Below are positions 60,956 through 64,000 of a DNA stretch of 64,000 nt, in pieces (the first letter of the stretch is position 1; each line of letters opens with the position of its first letter). The stretch is taken from assembly GCA_964030475.1 (NCBI GenBank), contig CAXIPT010000001.1:21429838-21493837 (forward strand), read 5' to 3'. The DNA is from Tethya wilhelma (Eukaryota; Porifera; Demospongiae; Tethyida; Tethyidae). The notes beneath the pieces are model-generated. The model was not told the origin of the DNA. It did no database searches and saw only the letters and a list, made by a program, of their open reading frames with translations. Both the position numbers and the translations under genes were made by a program.

Positions 60956-62625
60956 TCATACGTACGGTAGTACGTATAGTAGGAATGGGCCGACTGTCCC
61001 ATAGACACAATACAAAATGTTTATGCTCATAAACTTTCAGAGAATGACAGCTAAACCTTCAGACATGGATTAAAGCCTCCCTTGGATAGTTTTCTAAGTG
61101 CATGCATCAACAAAACTCACAGAAACTTTCTAGAGCACTCTGGAGAGAGCGCTGGCGGGAAGCCAGAACAGTGCAATTTTGTTTTCTTCTTCCTTCCTTC
61201 CTAGTCTCGCTAGCCAGACTCTCCGCAAAAAATGGGAGAGTCTGGTGAACAGCGCATACTAAACTCGTTCTCGTTACCAGAATCTGGTAATGACCACAAT
61301 CATGTTCCATAAGTGGGTGCGGGTTGTAGATTACGTAATCTGATAGCGCTTGGAATCTGCAAAGCAATCAAAGAAGTTTCTCTCTCGTTTTTTCTGGGAG
61401 TTTAGCCCGCGTAAGTATTCTTACACAACGACGAGACATGGCCCAGTCTTGTGTTTGACTAACAAGCGAGATGTATGTACCTTGTGACAGAACTATTTGT
61501 TCCACGGCTCAGTCGTCAAATCAAATAGTAAGTGCGTGGTAAAATTGACTATTTCCACACTTAGCTTGTAGGTAAGGATAGAGAGCACCTTCGCCATCAA
61601 GAAAGGTACTCTTTAGCCTCCTCTTGTTCTAGCAAAATCCAACCATAGAGAAGTTTCTGTGATGAGCGCTGAGCTGCAGTTGCATTGCGGTTAATATTAC
61701 GTCATCTACAACCCGCAAAACATGATTGTGGTCATTACCAGATTCTGGTAACGAGAACGAGTTTAGTATGCGCTGTTCACCAGACTCTCCCATTTTTTGC
61801 GGAGAGTCTGGCTAGCGAGACTACTTCCTTCCTTCCTTCCTTCCTTCCTAACTGACAAACTTGAACGCGATTTCCAGACAAACAAAAGGCATTCAGCCAG
61901 CTTTAACTGTACAGTGCAACTTGACTTCATCCGAACTACGTCCTTTTATACTCGTTTGGTGCCTAAAAGCTATATAACAAACAAAATCTAGGCATTTTAA
62001 AAACTCTGATATAAAATACTGTACTTGAATGTAGCCATTTTGATGTAGGTAAAGGTCGTCAACAGACCACGTGGTTTGCATGCCTATAATTATAATGCGC
62101 ATGCGCATCCAGTGTACTTGAAAGCAGTAGCTCATGCTTTTTGTAGAGACTGACCAGTCTCTGATAGCTTATACTCCATTGCAATTGAGCACCTTAGTGT
62201 TGGAAAAAGTGAACAAACAAGTATAATAAAAATTTCATAAAAATTAGCAGTGTAGGAATGGGCAGTGCTGCAAAAAGAAAGGAAACAAGGCTGGGACTTT
62301 AAATTTCGGCACATGACTACTTCATTTTCAAAGTTTTCCAAGCTCATATAGGTTGCCTGTATACCTTCTGATTTATTTATGACTTAATTAATCATGATTC
62401 TATAATTATTATAACAATATCAATGGACATATGCATGTACATGTAGCATTGTTTGAACCATACTACCGTGATCAATATTTATTTTATATGACTGGATACA
62501 TGATGAATCGAAAATGAAAATGAAGTAGTCATGTGCCGAAATTTAAAGTCCCAGCCTTGTTTCCTTTCTTTTTGCAGCACTGCCCATTCCTACACTGCTA
62601 ATTTTTATGAAATTTTTATTATATG
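60956..62625 (-). mobile_element. repeat family E, copy 4, with a nested element
   Basis: Left end A|TCATACGTACGGTAGTACGTAT as in copy 3. The foldback arms are at about 62221-62318 and 62515-62625. The inserted element at 61202-61823 makes it longer (1670 bp). More diverged than copies 1-3 and with a decayed right end (attatatg for actacttg). It begins 125 bp upstream of the CDIPT start codon. Confidence 0.8.
61202..61823. mobile_element. foldback element with ~105-bp inverted repeats
   Basis: tagtctcgctagccagactctccgcaaaaaatgg... at the left is inverted almost perfectly at the right (...gcggagagtctggctagcgagacta). It is nested in repeat E copy 4 and flanked on both sides by CTTCCTTCC runs. 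Non-coding loop of about 410 bp. Confidence 0.85.
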
Positions 62626-62958
62626 AAAGTAGAATTGATGCAATTTACTTGCACCAAGAGACTCTTGCTTGCATCTAATTTGAATCGCCGAGGAAAAATA
62701 AGGAAGGCTTAGGCCGCTTAGCATGCCATGATTTGGCAACAAAACTGTTAATTTGGCGTTGAACAATAATAATTACGATCCAAACAAAATAATTGCTTAT
62801 AAAAATTGATCAACTGCACATAATTATTGTAAATGATATTGAAAAAATTAATTAATCTATACTTACAGATGCACAGTAGATTTTTCGACAATGCTGAATA
62901 ACCTTGATTTTGTGTTAGAACTACATATCAAAACTCCACTACCAAACAAATTATAATA
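62626..62958. other. no gene recognised
   Basis: AT-rich spacer between the repeat and the 3' end of the next gene. Confidence 0.5.
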
Positions 62959-64000
62959 TTAAACACATTGACTGGGAGGGCCCAACTCTTGCATGTCTAT
63001 CAGGATGTTGTTTGGGTAGAACTGATCGTAATCGGCAAATGCCAAATTGGTACCTTCATGTGGTGGCGAGAGAGTTTCAAAAAAGATAACTGGGTAATAA
63101 GAATCACTGTCGACAGCAAACCATGTCCAGAACACACGGTTATCTTGGATTGGACAGACGGCAATTGCAGTAGTAGGCCAAGGACTGAGAAGATTGTTAT
63201 TCAATATGATTCCCTTGCATTTGCATTTGTCCGTAAACATCCAGTTAGAGTGTGGGGGCCCAAAGTTGAGGTGAGAGAGACAGGTGATTCTATCGTTGGC
63301 CCTGCTCCTTTCAGTTATGTAGGTATTGTTGTGGATCAGGTATGCACTCGTAGTTGAGTTGACGGAGTACATGATGGTGTGCTGGGATTCCCGTGTCCAA
63401 TCATAAATCACCGATGTAGGCATGGGGTCGTAGTCGTTCACTGGAAGCATGGTGGCTGTTAAATAGAACTGGTCAGGCCAGAATCTCAATTTGGACTGCC
63501 CTCTGCATCCATTGTGAGTAAAACCTGTTGTCACTAAGTTCAAATTTAATCTGTCAACCAGTGTTGGTTTGGATGGAATTTTAATTAATTGAGAATCCTG
63601 TTCGTTCAAACACATCTTCATCACTTTCTGTAATAGCCGAGTGTCTGATCCATACGATGCAAAGCTAATCATAGTGTAATCACCAAGAACAGGAATCTTT
63701 GTTGTGTTTGTGTTGAAAAACATTCTCCACGGTTTTAAAGTAGATGCTTCAAACCAAAACCAGTCGATAAACTTTTTTTCATTGGGACATCTCCACATTA
63801 CAGACTTAATACCAGCAGTTACTTTTGCACCATGGCATTTACAGTTTCGACCATTCAACCAACTTGTGGTAGGTGTAACCCAAGATTTTGTAGTATCAAT
63901 AGGTCCAAGACACTTGACGTTACCTGCTAAATTCTGTTCAATCGTGTAAGTACGATCCTTGATGGTGAGTGTTTCTTGAGCATTCTTTGAATTCCCATCA
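62959..64000 (-). CDS. Unrecognised, probably extracellular protein with duplicated CxC/WF domain (3' part)
   Basis: Minus-strand frame open from the window edge to the TAA at 62959, at least 345 codons, no intron seen. The 5' part lies outside. Two similar blocks are visible: CKCHG...WRCPNEKKFIDWFWFE...PWRMFFNT...VLGDYTM (about 63835-63660) and CKCKG...AVCPIQDNRVFWTWFA...VIFFETL...FADYDQF (about 63215-63020). They share CxC, a CP pair, W-WF, an FF strand and a Asp-Tyr end. Several N-x-S/T sequons and paired cysteines suggest a secreted or cell-surface protein. No transmembrane helix in the visible part. I do not recognise the family. Confidence 0.65.
   Translation of the reverse strand, partial: DGNSKNAQETLTIKDRTYTIEQNLAGNVKCLGPIDTTKSWVTPTTSWLNGRNCKCHGAKVTAGIKSVMWRCPNEKKFIDWFWFEASTLKPWRMFFNTNTTKIPVLGDYTMISFASYGSDTRLLQKVMKMCLNEQDSQLIKIPSKPTLVDRLNLNLVTTGFTHNGCRGQSKLRFWPDQFYLTATMLPVNDYDPMPTSVIYDWTRESQHTIMYSVNSTTSAYLIHNNTYITERSRANDRITCLSHLNFGPPHSNWMFTDKCKCKGIILNNNLLSPWPTTAIAVCPIQDNRVFWTWFAVDSDSYYPVIFFETLSPPHEGTNLAFADYDQFYPNNILIDMQELGPPSQCV

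Overview
The window is eukaryotic and metazoan. It is AT-rich, its genes have several GT-AG introns, and it is full of microsatellites, foldback repeats and a Ty3/gypsy-type element. Animal housekeeping genes (ELOF1, HDDC3/MESH1, OGFOD2, CDIPT) sit beside a NACHT-LRR receptor and a Roc-like GTPase with a C-terminal Death domain. That mix is typical of early-branching animals, and a demosponge is my best guess. The assignment is inferred from family content only.

Layout: an NLR gene (3-2345, +) faces the 3' end of a Roco-Death gene (2598-3973, -). That gene is cut by an LTR retrotransposon, and its 5' half lies at 24867-26214. The two LTRs at the break carry the same 5-bp target duplication. 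Even so, 15.9 kb of unrelated sequence (4554-20449), bounded by single-N joints, separates them in this assembly. This inserted block holds a second haplotype or duplicate of the peptide/ELOF1/HDDC3 locus (4554-9533), a tyrosine-recombinase relic and a 9-bp minisatellite (9535-13629), and a 168-bp exon-like tandem array followed by a DUF3987-like gene (13300-17349). It ends with a foldback family copy and the end of a second gypsy copy (18093-20449).

From 20451 the block reads, mostly on the minus strand: a Gmr1-like gypsy gag-pol, the 5' half of the Roco gene, OGFOD2 (26450-30298), HDDC3 (30473-33096), an ELOF1 copy that has lost its start codon, and a divergent secreted-peptide gene (34287-34931, +). 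Next come three tandem paralogues of a major-facilitator transporter with a very large cysteine-rich loop (35248-42622, 46925-50335, 51998-55586) and their broken relatives, then CDIPT (58068-60830). Last is the 3' part of an unrecognised gene with two copies of a cysteine/tryptophan domain (62959-64000).

Functional themes are innate immunity (NLR, Roco-Death, candidate cationic peptides) and basic metabolism: HDDC3 hydrolyses (p)ppGpp and NADPH, CDIPT makes phosphatidylinositol, and ELOF1 is a transcription elongation factor. There is also a lineage-specific transporter expansion. The most informative signals are the retrotransposon-split gene and what it says about assembly order, the peptide/ELOF1 divergent pair with its rearranged copies, the transporter loop, and a ~1-kb repeat family that inserts precisely between A and T without a target duplication.
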